A stretch of 64,000 nucleotides of DNA from Brachybacterium equifaecis (GCF_023509525.1 NZ_JAKNCJ010000004.1:124001-188000), one strand, 5' to 3'. Counted from the stretch's first letter, positions 34,163-43,252 are shown. The notes: generated by a model from the sequence alone, not told the origin. Numbers and translations: made by a program.

Positions 34163-35505
34163 TGACGACTACAAGCACTCGCCCCCGCCCCGCGCCTGAA
34201 CTGAGCGCCTCGGACCTCCAGGCGGCCTTCCCCGACCTGGAGCCTCTCGGCATCTCCCACATCATCGCCGCGCCCAGCCGCATCGGCCGGGAAGAGACCG
34301 ACGAGGCGGGAAGCAAGATCGCCCTCGCCCTGCGGCAGGGTCGCATCTCGGATGCTCAGGCGCGGGAGATGGTGAACGTCCTGGTCGAGTCGACCCTGTG
34401 CGTGAACACCTCCCTGAACAGGACCTACCGCGGGATCCTGGAACGACATCCGCTCGAGATCCCCGCCCGCGTGCGCGAGCGCATCAAGCGGAAGGTGTCG
34501 GACCCGAAGTTCTTCGACATCGCCCGCATCGAGAACGAGTCGCTGGCGACGTGGGTCAGCGCGATGGCGCGCATGGTCTGCTACGACGTGCTGCGGTCCA
34601 TGAAGACCAGCGGCGAGCTCAACACCGTCTCGATCTACCCCGACGCGAGCCACCCCGGGCTGGGTGACGGCGGGGGAGGGAAGAGCCCGCTCGAGCGCAA
34701 GGACTTCGACGCCTGGAACGAGACCCGCTCCGAGCAGGAGGATCTCGAGCAGCGCATCGACCTCCTCCACCAGGCCGAGGACGAGTCCCTCACCGAGGAC
34801 GGATCGAAGCCCCGCAGGATCACCCCCACCGCGCGGCTCCACATCATGGGCGAGTACCTGCGCCGCATGGGCTCGCGGCCGCCGGTGATCATCCCCTTCG
34901 TGTGGGAGGAGCGCGACGAGGTCCACCGCCTGCTCCTGGCGGACCCGTCCCTCGCCCGCCGATCACTGCTGGATCCGTCGGCATCCGACATCCCGGTGGC
35001 ACTGGCTGCGATGTGGGACAACTACAGCGCGGACGACCGCTACGAGCTCGCCGCCGCAGCGGATCGCGCCGGCGGCGCCGAGGCAGGGGCTCGGCTCGAT
35101 CACGCCTACCTGATCGCGCTCAGCGCCGTCTCCCCGTTCCCGCGTCCCCACCACATGCGCGTCTTCACCGCGTTCCGGGAGCGCGTGCGCGATCTGCACA
35201 GCTCGACCGCCTGGAGGAAGGCCTCCCGCCAGGTCGCCAACGCCTGGATCGGCGTGTTCGTCGACCTCGAGACCGTGCAGGACCGCGCGGTGGAGAAGAC
35301 CAAGCTCGCCCGCCTGGAAGCCGCCGAAGAGGGCCGCGCCCTGTGGGACCAGATGGTCCAGGGCCGCCTCACCGAACCGGTCTCGCAGATCGCCCGGACG
35401 CCTGCGGATCTCGTGGACGTCCTCAGCCGCCTGTGGCACCTCGCCCAGACCGAGGACGCCACCGCACCGGCCAGCTCGTTCCCCGGCCACGTGGGGCGCT
35501 CGTGA
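34162..35505 (+). CDS. Unknown protein with sigma-factor-like segment
   Basis: A 447-residue protein starting at a leaderless GTG. Around residues 113-150 the stretch FFDIARIENESLATWVSAMA, then RMVCYDVLRSMKTSG, resembles region 2 of sigma-70 proteins (a hydrophobic core helix with an aromatic/Arg pair, then basic residues). Near the C-terminus PVSQIARTPADLVDVLSRLW could be a degenerate region-4 helix-turn-helix. The middle is unlike known sigma factors, so the similarity may be chance. The gene follows the transfer operon, has its own P1 promoter and precedes the modification genes. If it is a sigma factor it could be the one that reads P1. I cannot prove this by eye. Confidence 0.6.
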   Translation: MTTTSTRPRPAPELSASDLQAAFPDLEPLGISHIIAAPSRIGREETDEAGSKIALALRQGRISDAQAREMVNVLVESTLCVNTSLNRTYRGILERHPLEIPARVRERIKRKVSDPKFFDIARIENESLATWVSAMARMVCYDVLRSMKTSGELNTVSIYPDASHPGLGDGGGGKSPLERKDFDAWNETRSEQEDLEQRIDLLHQAEDESLTEDGSKPRRITPTARLHIMGEYLRRMGSRPPVIIPFVWEERDEVHRLLLADPSLARRSLLDPSASDIPVALAAMWDNYSADDRYELAAAADRAGGAEAGARLDHAYLIALSAVSPFPRPHHMRVFTAFRERVRDLHSSTAWRKASRQVANAWIGVFVDLETVQDRAVEKTKLARLEAAEEGRALWDQMVQGRLTEPVSQIARTPADLVDVLSRLWHLAQTEDATAPASSFPGHVGRS

Positions 35506-35602
35506 CGCCCGCGCTCGAGGCCGACCTCGCCCTGCCCGCCACCTCCGCTCCCGCCGCTGGGCGCTCCCGCCCGGCCTGCCCCTCCGATCACAAGGACCTC
35601 TC

Positions 35603-36220
35603 ATGACCGACTCCGACCCTCGCCTCGCCCCCGACTCCGACCCTCGCCTCGCCCCCGACTTCGCCCTGCGCGGCGCGACGATCTCCGGCCTCGCCTTCGG
35701 CCAGTCGGAGGAGGATCCCGAGACCGGGGAGCTGTTCCCGCATCCGCTGTACGCCGACCGCGGCTCCATCGAGCTCCTGCTGGCCGAAGGCGAGAAGCTC
35801 CCGCCGCTGCCGCTCGGCGGCTCGTGGACCGTGACCCTGCACGACGAGACCGCGGACGTAGCGCCCGCCTCGGCCCACGCCTACGGATACGGCCAGGAGC
35901 CCCTGGACCGCATCGGCCCCGCGCGCACCCCGAGCGGCGCCGAGTTCGTCGTCTCCGACCAGGTGATCCGCATGGCCTGGCGCTACGGCTTCGGCCGCCG
36001 CACCTACGCCCACAACGACGCGGTGCGCATGGCTTCCGCCGCCTGGGAGCGCCTGCCGGCCGACTTCCAGTGGGAGATCCGCGACGCGGTCACCGGATGG
36101 CTGGCCGAGAACCGCACCGGCCACAACGTCCTCGGGAGCCTCGAGTACGAGACGGCCGAGCTGGCGCTGCGCATCGGGGCGGCGCTCCCGGGTGCCTCCG
36201 CCGTAGGGGCCTCCGCATGA
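35603..36220 (+). CDS. Unknown protein upstream of the C5 methyltransferase
   Basis: A 205-residue protein with the N-terminal octapeptide DSDPRLAP repeated twice (exact 24-bp DNA duplication at 35609-35656). The rest is mixed alpha/beta with SWTVTLHDETADV, then MAWRYGFGRRTYAHNDAVRM and a helical end. No family is recognised. It overlaps the methyltransferase gene by 4 bp (ATGA), so it may serve the modification system. ATG preceded by a weak site (AAGGA). Confidence 0.65.
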   Translation: MTDSDPRLAPDSDPRLAPDFALRGATISGLAFGQSEEDPETGELFPHPLYADRGSIELLLAEGEKLPPLPLGGSWTVTLHDETADVAPASAHAYGYGQEPLDRIGPARTPSGAEFVVSDQVIRMAWRYGFGRRTYAHNDAVRMASAAWERLPADFQWEIRDAVTGWLAENRTGHNVLGSLEYETAELALRIGAALPGASAVGASA

Positions 36221-37371
36221 GCACGACCCTCGCTCACGCACCCGAGCTCGACCTCGCCTCGCCCCTGCCGCCCGTCCCGGCGCAGCGCACCGCCGAGGAC
36301 CGTTCGCGCACCGTGTTCCGCCTCGGGGAGCTGTTCTCCGGCCCCGGCGGCATCGGCATGGGCGCGAACCTCGCCTCCATCGCCGACCCCGCCTACGGGA
36401 TCGTGCACCAGTGGTCCAACGACTTCGACGCCGACACCTGCCGCACCTACGCCCGCAACGTCATGGGCGACGTGGACTCCCCGGACGTGATCTGCGGCGA
36501 CATCCGCACACTCGACTTCGAGCACCTGGCGGGCAGGGGCGACATCGACGGCCTCGCCTTCGGCTTCCCCTGCAACGACTTCTCCCAGATCGGGGAGCGG
36601 CGCGGGTTCGACGGCACGTTCGGGCCGCTCTACACCTACGGGGTGAAGGCTCTGCGCATGTTCCGGCCGGCGTTCTTCCTCGCCGAGAACGTCGGGGGAC
36701 TGGCCTCGAACAAGGAGGGCGACGCCTTCGCGCGGATCCTCGAGGACATGCGGGCGGTCGGATACCGGCTCACCCCGCACCTCTACAAGTTCGAGCGCTA
36801 CGGGGTGCCGCAGGCTCGCCACCGGATCATCATCATCGGCATCCGCGAGGACCTGGACGTGCGCTTCGAAGTGCCCTCTCCGGCCCCGTACGAACACGCC
36901 GACGTCTCCGCGCGCACGGCGCTCGCGGACATCCCCGAGTGGGCCGCCCACCAGGAGCCCACCCGCCAGTCGGCCACCGTCATCGAGCGTCTGAACCTGA
37001 TCCGGCCCGGCCAGAACGTGTTCACCGCGGACCTGCCCGAGCGCCTCCAGTACCGCACGCGCACGCAGATTTCCCAGCTGTACCGGCGACTGCATCCCGA
37101 CGAGCCCTCCTACACGGTGATCGGCGCCGGCGGGGGAGGGACCCACGTCTACCACTGGGAGGAGCCGCGCGCCCTGACGAACCGCGAACGGGCCCGGCTG
37201 CAGACGTTCCCCGACGACTTCACCTTCGAGGGCGGCAAGGGGTCCGTGCGCAAGCAGATCGGCATGGCCGTCCCCGTCGCCGGCGCCCGCGTCATCTTCG
37301 AGGCGATCCTGCGGACCTTCGCGGGCGAGCCGTACGAGACGGTCCGGCCGTCGTTCCCGAGGGTGGGGTGA
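36217..37371 (+). CDS. DNA (cytosine-5) methyltransferase
   Basis: The product is 384 residues from an ATGA overlap. The C5 motifs come in order: I VFRLGELFSGPGGIGMG, IV GFPCNDFSQIGERRG with the catalytic Cys, VI FFLAENVGGL, VIII VPQARHRIIIIG, then a target-recognition region, IX RERARLQTFPDDFTF and X QIGMAVPV. It transfers a methyl group from SAM to cytosine C5. No partner endonuclease of classical type is next to it, so it may protect the element (anti-restriction) or pair with the HNH nuclease at 39023. Confidence 0.95.
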   Translation: MSTTLAHAPELDLASPLPPVPAQRTAEDRSRTVFRLGELFSGPGGIGMGANLASIADPAYGIVHQWSNDFDADTCRTYARNVMGDVDSPDVICGDIRTLDFEHLAGRGDIDGLAFGFPCNDFSQIGERRGFDGTFGPLYTYGVKALRMFRPAFFLAENVGGLASNKEGDAFARILEDMRAVGYRLTPHLYKFERYGVPQARHRIIIIGIREDLDVRFEVPSPAPYEHADVSARTALADIPEWAAHQEPTRQSATVIERLNLIRPGQNVFTADLPERLQYRTRTQISQLYRRLHPDEPSYTVIGAGGGGTHVYHWEEPRALTNRERARLQTFPDDFTFEGGKGSVRKQIGMAVPVAGARVIFEAILRTFAGEPYETVRPSFPRVG

Positions 37372-37637
37372 GCGGCGTGGAGAGCACGAAGACCACGACT
37401 GGGTTGCGAGGCGCCGCCCGCCGCATCGCATCGCATGCCAACAGACTGTGGGAGGGGTTCGAGTGGGCCGATGCCACCCTCGGCGCGATCCTGCTGTCGC
37501 CGATCTTCATCGCGGTCGAGCTGTGGGACAGGAGGCAGGTGAAGAGGAAGCGAGACTCCGACCCGCTGGACCCTCGGGAGACCCCTTATGAGCCTGGATC
37601 GCTGGACGATTCCGAGACCACGACCGGAGGCACCTGA
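37368..37637 (+). CDS. Small single-pass membrane protein
   Basis: 89 residues from a GTG within GTGA of the methyltransferase stop. One hydrophobic segment (ATLGAILLSPIFIAVELW) is followed by basic and then acidic residues. It overlaps the next start by 1 bp. Its function is unknown. Confidence 0.55.
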   Translation: MSGVESTKTTTGLRGAARRIASHANRLWEGFEWADATLGAILLSPIFIAVELWDRRQVKRKRDSDPLDPRETPYEPGSLDDSETTTGGT

Positions 37638-37867
37638 TGACCGACCACCGCACGATCCGCGCGCTCGCGACCGTCCGCTGCGCCGCCGAGCGCGCCTGGA
37701 AGGGCCCGGACGACCGCGAGCGAGCCCGCCGCTGGATCGGCCTGACGCTGGCGGTCCTCGATCCGTGGGCCGCGATGGCGGATGCGAAAGACGCGATCCG
37801 GCGCTTGGCGCGCAGACGCCGCGCCATACCTGACGCCCCGGTGTTCACCAAGGCGGAGCAGGAGTAG
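37637..37867 (+). CDS. Small basic hypothetical protein
   Basis: A 76-residue protein (RTIRALATVRCAAERAWKGP ... DAIRRLARRRRAIPDAP) coupled to the gene before it. No family is recognised. Confidence 0.5.
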   Translation: MTDHRTIRALATVRCAAERAWKGPDDRERARRWIGLTLAVLDPWAAMADAKDAIRRLARRRRAIPDAPVFTKAEQE

Positions 37868-37910
37868 GCCCCTCGACTTGAGCGCGCCGCCCCGTCGTCG
37901 CCGACGATCG

Positions 37911-37946
37911 TCACTGGGCAGCTCCCCGCGCGCGTACCCCCCGAGG
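37911..37946 (+). promoter_or_regulatory. P2 promoter
   Basis: TCACTGGGCA, 8 bp, CGCGCGTACC; predicted start G37946. That base begins a GTG opening a 21-codon leader frame (VKGIWALAHPRG...) that ends at a TAG inside the methyltransferase gene. The methyltransferase ATG is 37 nt downstream. Confidence 0.7.
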
Positions 37947-37982
37947 TGAAGGGCATCTGGGCCCTCGCTCACCCGAGGGGGC

Positions 37983-39020
37983 ATGCCGGTGGCGAACGCG
38001 AACCTGCATAGCGCGAAGCGCGCGAAGAACGACGAGTTCTACACGCGACTCGAGGACATCGAGGCGGAGGTCCGGCACTACCACGACCCTGTGATCCCCG
38101 GTGCCGGCGCTCCGAAGCGGAACCCCTTCCGCGGCAAGGTCGTGTACCTGAACTGCGACGACCCGCAGTGGTCCAACTTCTGGGCGTTCTTCGCGCTCAA
38201 GTTCGACGAGCTCGGGATCGCGGAGCTCATCGCCACGCACTACGAGCCGGACGGATCCCCGAGCTATGCGATGTTCCTCGAGCGCGACTCCGCTGGCGCC
38301 GTGATCGACCACGGACGCGACGAGCGGAACATCCGCCGCGGCCGCATCGAGCCCCTCGAGGGCGACGGCGACTTCCGATCCCCGGAGTGCGTCGCGCTGC
38401 TGGAGCGCTCGGACATCGTCGTCACCAACCCGCCGTTCAGCCTTTTCCGCGAGTACATCGCCCAGCTCATGGAGCACGAGAAGAAGTTCCTGGTCTTGGG
38501 GAACGTGAACGCGATCACCTACAAGGAGATCTTCCCGCTGGTCAAGGCCAACCTGCTGTGGCTCGGGCCGAGCATCAGCTCCGGGGATCGCCCGTTCCGC
38601 GTCCCCGACGAGTATCCGCTGGAAGCCTCCGGATGCTGGGTGGACGAGAAGGGGGCCAAGTGGATCCGAGTCAAGGGGGTCCGCTGGTTCACGAACCTCG
38701 ACCACAAGAAGCGCCACGAGGAGATCGACCTGGTGAAGCGCTACCGCGGCAACGAGCATCTCTACCCGGCCTACGACAACTACGACGCGATCGAAGTGTC
38801 GAAGGTCAAGGACATCCCCTACGACTACGACGGCGTCATGGGCGTCCCGATCACGTTCCTCGACAAGTTCAGCCCGGATCAGTTCGAGATTATGGGAATC
38901 TCTGAGCAGAACGTGAATGGCGGCAGCGGTTCGCTCTGGACATCGAGGGAGACCAGGCACCCCCTGGTTGCAGGGAGCCGCTCCTACGCCCGCGTTTTCA
39001 TCGAGCCGAAGGGCGCCTGA
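37983..39020 (+). CDS. EcoRI-family adenine-specific DNA methyltransferase
   Basis: A 345-residue protein matching the M.EcoRI-like family: the N-terminus NANLHSAKRAKNDEFYTRLE, the DIEAEV helix, VVYLNCDDPQWSNFWAFF, the catalytic motif IVVTNPPFSLFREYI (NPPF), and LVLGNVNAITYKEIFP. It methylates N6 of adenine. The DUF262-HNH gene follows 2 bp later, which suggests a modification/nuclease pair. No clear Shine-Dalgarno precedes the ATG. Confidence 0.9.
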   Translation: MPVANANLHSAKRAKNDEFYTRLEDIEAEVRHYHDPVIPGAGAPKRNPFRGKVVYLNCDDPQWSNFWAFFALKFDELGIAELIATHYEPDGSPSYAMFLERDSAGAVIDHGRDERNIRRGRIEPLEGDGDFRSPECVALLERSDIVVTNPPFSLFREYIAQLMEHEKKFLVLGNVNAITYKEIFPLVKANLLWLGPSISSGDRPFRVPDEYPLEASGCWVDEKGAKWIRVKGVRWFTNLDHKKRHEEIDLVKRYRGNEHLYPAYDNYDAIEVSKVKDIPYDYDGVMGVPITFLDKFSPDQFEIMGISEQNVNGGSGSLWTSRETRHPLVAGSRSYARVFIEPKGA

Positions 39021-39022
39021 CA

Positions 39023-40210
39023 ATGATCATCACCCCCACCACCTACTCGATCGCCGCGGTCGTCTCGGGCTTCCAGGACGATGCGGAGCGCGGGGTCCGC
39101 GGGCTCGACGGAGGCTTGGACATCAGGCCCGCCTACCAGCGCGAGTTCGTCTACGACCAGAAGCAGCAGACCGCCGTCATCGACACGGTCATGCGGTCCC
39201 TGCCGCTGAACACGATGTACTGGGTCCGCTCGATCGACGCGGACACGGGCGAGGAGCGATTCGAGGTGCTCGACGGACAGCAGCGCACCATCTCGATCTG
39301 CCGCTTCGTCACCGGCGGCTTCTCCATCGCGGACCGTCACGGCGCGATCGCCACGTTCGCGGGACTGCCGGCCGATGTGCAGAAGAAGATCCTCGACTAC
39401 GAGCTGCAGGTGTACGTGTGCGAGGGCTCCGACTCGGAGCGCCTGGAGTGGTTCCGCACGATCAACGTCGCCGGCGAGAAGCTCACCGAGCAGGAGCTGC
39501 GCAACGCCAACTACCCCGGGCGCTGGCTGTCCGATGCGAAGCGGTTCTTCTCCCGACCCGGCGGGCCCGCCGACGACATCTCGAGCGGCCTGGTGCGCGC
39601 TTCCGCGATCCGCCAGGAGCTCCTGGAGAAGGCGCTCGCCTGGATCTCCGCGAACCAGGGCCTCGGCGACCTCACCGAGTACATGGCCCTGCACGCCGGC
39701 GACGCGAACGCCAGCGAGCTGAAGACCTACTGGCGCACGCTCACCGAGTGGGTCGACCAGTACTTCCTGCCCGCATCGGGCCTGCGCGACAAGCCGATGC
39801 TCGGGGTCGACTGGGGCCGGCTCTACAACGAGCACGGCGGCCGCCGCGACCTCGACCAGGACCAGATCCGCGCGGAGGTCGCGCGCCTCATGGCCGACGG
39901 CGAGGTGCAGAAGAAGTCCGGCATCTACGAGTACGTGCTGCGCGGCTCCGGGCTCGATGCGCAGTCCCTGCGGCTCCTGTCCCTGCGGGCGTTCTCCGAG
40001 TCCGACAAGGCGACGATGTACGCCGCGCAGGACGGGCGCTGCGCCGCGCCGCAGTGGACCGGCCATGACCCCGACGAGCACTTCGAGCGCGCGGGAATGC
40101 ACGCCGACCACGTCATCCCGTGGTCGAAGGGCGGTCGCACCGAGCTGCCGAACGGGCAGATGCTCTGCGCGGCCTGCAACCTCGAGAAGAAGGACAAGGT
40201 CGGGTACTGA
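39023..40210 (+). CDS. DUF262-HNH nuclease
   Basis: A 395-residue protein. The N-terminal DUF262 (ParB/Srx-like) domain carries IRPAYQREFVYDQKQQTAVI and the VLDGQQRTISI motif, in which DGQQR is typical and can bind or hydrolyse nucleotide. The C-terminal HNH nuclease has CAAPQWTG, the catalytic HADHVIPWSKGG, LPNGQMLCAAC and NLEKKDK. The GmrSD-type and related systems use these domains to cut modified DNA. Next to an adenine and a cytosine methyltransferase it could be the restriction partner or a modification-dependent nuclease. Confidence 0.9.
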   Translation: MIITPTTYSIAAVVSGFQDDAERGVRGLDGGLDIRPAYQREFVYDQKQQTAVIDTVMRSLPLNTMYWVRSIDADTGEERFEVLDGQQRTISICRFVTGGFSIADRHGAIATFAGLPADVQKKILDYELQVYVCEGSDSERLEWFRTINVAGEKLTEQELRNANYPGRWLSDAKRFFSRPGGPADDISSGLVRASAIRQELLEKALAWISANQGLGDLTEYMALHAGDANASELKTYWRTLTEWVDQYFLPASGLRDKPMLGVDWGRLYNEHGGRRDLDQDQIRAEVARLMADGEVQKKSGIYEYVLRGSGLDAQSLRLLSLRAFSESDKATMYAAQDGRCAAPQWTGHDPDEHFERAGMHADHVIPWSKGGRTELPNGQMLCAACNLEKKDKVGY

Positions 40211-40473
40211 TGAGCATTCCTAACAGAACGGATTCCATGAAGAAGAACCTGAAGGATGCATGGGGATCCGTCGTCATGAAGGCGGAGGAATCCGCGGATG
40301 AAGTCAAGGTTTCAATGCGAGACAGCAGGATATTGACGGGGATAATCATCCTGGACGGTCCAAACTGGATGATCCTCGGGGAGGAAAACTGCGCGATCCA
40401 CGTGCTCAACCGAGCATGCATCGCATCTGTTCAAGTCCAGAAGGCAAGCAAGCGGAAGCTGAAGGGGTCCTGA
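40210..40473 (+). CDS. Small protein, possibly Sm-like
   Basis: An 87-residue protein starting in a TGATG overlap with the HNH gene. The beta-rich core (VKVSMRDSRILTGIIILDGP, NWMILG, IHVLNRACIASVQVQ) weakly resembles the Sm/Hfq barrel pattern. Its base composition is lower in GC than its neighbours, which hints at a separate origin. A terminator follows. Confidence 0.5.
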   Translation: MSIPNRTDSMKKNLKDAWGSVVMKAEESADEVKVSMRDSRILTGIIILDGPNWMILGEENCAIHVLNRACIASVQVQKASKRKLKGS

Positions 40474-40493
40474 ACCTGCTTCTCGCTTCACCA

Positions 40494-40527
40494 ACGCCCC
40501 GCCGTCTCACCCGAGCCGGCGGGGCGT
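40494..40527 (+). terminator. Hairpin terminator
   Basis: 11-bp perfect arms ACGCCCCGCCG / CGGCGGGGCGT with a 12-nt loop, 20 bp after the stop. Confidence 0.65.
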
Positions 40528-40733
40528 CCCCGTCCAGGCTCACTCCGAGGCTCGCCATCGCCGCAGGACAGCACGCACCGCGCGATCCTCCGCCCCGGCC
40601 GTCGCGAGCAGCTAGACTCGCTGCGCGGACGATGATCGTGCCCTGCCCACCTGGCGAGCGCCCCGTCTGCACCCCAGACAGCATCGTCCAAGGGCCTCCT
40701 GGTCTCCGAGGCGGATGACGACAGGAGACCGCC

Positions 40734-43094
40734 GTGGCGCTCAGGAGCGACTACCACTACTCGAACGAGGGCGACGGCCAGGCCGACTTCTTCCGCGAGT
40801 TCAACATCGACCCCGAGGTCGCCCTGGTGCTCAACACCGATGGGGTGTGGCGGGGCAATCTGCTGGAGTTCAAGGTCGCGATCTCGGACGTGAACCGGGT
40901 GCTGTTCCAGGCGATCAAGTACCTCGCGAAGCTGCGCGTCAACGGCCGCAACGTCCCCGCGAACATCCTCCTGATCGACCTGAACGCCCAGCGGATCTAC
41001 GTCTTCGACTCGGCCGACTACTTCGCCGAGATCCACCAGCCCTACACGACCGCCGCCAGCCGCTCGAACGAGGGCTTCCGCGCGCGCTCCGAGCCGCTGG
41101 TCATCGAGGACTTCTTCAAGTCCGGCGCCGGCAAGGTCTCCGCGCTGCTGCGGGAGAACGGCTTCATCGAGATCGAGGTCACCGAGGACTGCGTGGTCGC
41201 GTGGGCTGAGCGCTACTACCGGGAGGTGCCGGGCTCGAACAAGGAGAGCTTCCTGGCGAACGACCCGCGCAAGGGGGCCTTGGGCGAGCTGAAGCAGCCG
41301 ACGCACTTCAAGGGCCTGATCCGGCCCTATGCGGGCGACGACTACGAGGCCTTCGCGCACATCCTGGACCGCCTCAACGACAAGCTGAAGAAGATCGAGC
41401 TCGGGGCGTTCTACACGCCGCGTCCGTACGTGCTGAAGTCGCACGAGCTCCTGCGCGAGGCGATCGCGCGCGTCCCGGCCGGCAACGACTACGTGATCAT
41501 CGACCGCTGCGCCGGCACCGGGAACCTCGAGGAGGGCCTGACCGAGGACGAGCTCAGCCACGTCATCGTCAACACCTTCGAGCAGTTCGAGTACCTCGAG
41601 CTCGTGCGCGAGTACGGCGACCGGGTCCGCGCGGTCATCCCGCCCACCTACAAGGCCGGCGAGCCTCGCCTCGGCGTCCTCCTGAACGGCGATGCCCTGT
41701 CCGACCGCTTCGTCCTCGGCGTCGAAGCGCCGGACGGCACCCGTATCCCGAACGCCATCCAGCAGTACGTGGACGACCCGACGTGCACGATCATCCTGTT
41801 CGAGAACCCGCCGTACGCCGACACCTCGGGGATGGAGGCCCAGGTCTCCTCGCGCCGCACCGGCGGACGTGAGTCGTTCGGGTGGAAGTCCTCCTTCGTC
41901 CGGAAGGAGATGGATTCCCTGCTGCCGGCTTCGGCGAATGGAAGCATCCCATCCAAGGAGCTGGCGAACGTCTTCATCTGGTCGGCTTTCCACTACTACC
42001 TCCGCCAGCCGACGGATTCCTACATCGTCTTCTCGCCCGCCAAGTACTTCAATCAGCACCATCTCGTCACGAAGAAGTTCCTGCGCGGATTCCTGTTCAA
42101 CCGCCGGCACTTCCACGCCACGAAGGACGCCGGGATCACCGTGGTCCACTGGTCGAACGAGGAAGACCCGGCGAGGGAGTCCTTCGAGCTGGAGATGTTC
42201 GACATCGACAAGACGGGGTCTCTGGTCCCCGGCGCCGTCAAGGCCGGATGGCAGGAGGCCGGGAACGTCGACGCATCCGGCCCTGTGCCCACGGTCGCAC
42301 TGCACAAGGTGCACCGGCGGCTCTCCACCCTCTTCGATCGCGGACGGGTGGGCGACGAGGAGCGTGGCATCGCATGCACGTTCAACGGCCAGGAGACCGA
42401 TCGCAAGCCTCTGATCACACTCCTGACGAGCCCCGACATCATCGGGTTCCTGGTGGCGGAGAAGATGTCGTTCGACAACGCCGACCTCGCCACGATCCTG
42501 ACCCGGGTGGGCGTCTACAACGGCACGGGCGGCTTCTACCTGCGCCGCAGCAACTACCTCTCGAAGCTCCCGCTGTTCGCGGTCGGCCGGTATCCGTCGG
42601 AGGGTCGGTTCTGGATCCGCGGAGTGGTGAACCGGTGCGCCGACAACGGCGACAACTTCAGCCACGACCGCGAGTTCTTGAAGGCCTGCCTGATCTTCAC
42701 GGCGCTGGCCTACCACAACAAGTGCAGGTCGTTCCTCGGCTCCGACGGACGCACCTACCTCAACGAGCTGTGCTTCGACGCGGGCACGCAGGCGAGCAAG
42801 GACCTCCAGGCGTTCACCCTCACCGCGGCCGAGACCGAGCTCCTGGATCAGTGGGGGAAGGTCCTCGAGCTCGCGAGGCGGACCGCGAACTACGATCCGG
42901 AGAAGACCTACGGCACCTTCCAGATCGAGAGCGAGCTGAACACGTCGCAGTCGGTGCTGGTAGGCCGCAAGGTCACCAAGGTCTTCGACTACCCGGTGCT
43001 GAACGGCGAACTGCGGACGCTCCGGGCCATGACGATGGCCTATCACGCAGACAGCGTCGCGCCGAAGCTCTGGCAGTACGGGCTGCTGAAGTAG
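40734..43094 (+). CDS. Type IIG-like restriction-modification enzyme
   Basis: The product is 786 residues from a GTG behind AGGAG. The N-terminal segment shows VLNTDGVWRGNLLEFKVAIS, an Asp...ExK pattern of PD-(D/E)XK nucleases. The central N6-adenine methyltransferase domain has ELGAFYTPRPYVLKSH (motif X-like start), VIIDRCAGTGNLEEG (motif I) and IILFENPPYADTSG (NPPY motif IV). The C-terminal part would recognise the target. Such enzymes cut and methylate with one polypeptide. It stands alone after a terminator and no element-type promoter was noticed. Confidence 0.8.
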   Translation: MALRSDYHYSNEGDGQADFFREFNIDPEVALVLNTDGVWRGNLLEFKVAISDVNRVLFQAIKYLAKLRVNGRNVPANILLIDLNAQRIYVFDSADYFAEIHQPYTTAASRSNEGFRARSEPLVIEDFFKSGAGKVSALLRENGFIEIEVTEDCVVAWAERYYREVPGSNKESFLANDPRKGALGELKQPTHFKGLIRPYAGDDYEAFAHILDRLNDKLKKIELGAFYTPRPYVLKSHELLREAIARVPAGNDYVIIDRCAGTGNLEEGLTEDELSHVIVNTFEQFEYLELVREYGDRVRAVIPPTYKAGEPRLGVLLNGDALSDRFVLGVEAPDGTRIPNAIQQYVDDPTCTIILFENPPYADTSGMEAQVSSRRTGGRESFGWKSSFVRKEMDSLLPASANGSIPSKELANVFIWSAFHYYLRQPTDSYIVFSPAKYFNQHHLVTKKFLRGFLFNRRHFHATKDAGITVVHWSNEEDPARESFELEMFDIDKTGSLVPGAVKAGWQEAGNVDASGPVPTVALHKVHRRLSTLFDRGRVGDEERGIACTFNGQETDRKPLITLLTSPDIIGFLVAEKMSFDNADLATILTRVGVYNGTGGFYLRRSNYLSKLPLFAVGRYPSEGRFWIRGVVNRCADNGDNFSHDREFLKACLIFTALAYHNKCRSFLGSDGRTYLNELCFDAGTQASKDLQAFTLTAAETELLDQWGKVLELARRTANYDPEKTYGTFQIESELNTSQSVLVGRKVTKVFDYPVLNGELRTLRAMTMAYHADSVAPKLWQYGLLK

Positions 43095-43150
43095 AGACCG
43101 CCCATTCCGCTGCGACAGACAATCGTTCTGACACACTTTCTCCTTTCCGC

Positions 43151-43179
43151 TTGAAAACCGCCCGGATTGGGTGCATTCT
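43151..43179 (+). promoter_or_regulatory. Possible housekeeping promoter
   Basis: TTGAAA, 17 bp, CATTCT: a plausible sigma-70-type site ahead of the gene at 43253. It is AT-richer than its surroundings. Confidence 0.3.
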
Positions 43180-43252
43180 TCTAGTGGAACGCCGACGCGC
43201 CCCGTACGGGTCGCTGCGTCCCGTGCGCACGGCCGGCGGAGAGGAGAAGCCC

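Noticed and set aside
40655..40690. Possible P2 promoter before the type IIG-like enzyme
   Set aside because: CTGGCGA is present but no GCGTA block occurs at the required 8-bp spacing.
43184..43206. P2 or ECF-type site before the gene at 43253
   Set aside because: The TGGAAC and CGTAC blocks do not fit either consensus in spacing; a sigma-70-like site upstream is more plausible.
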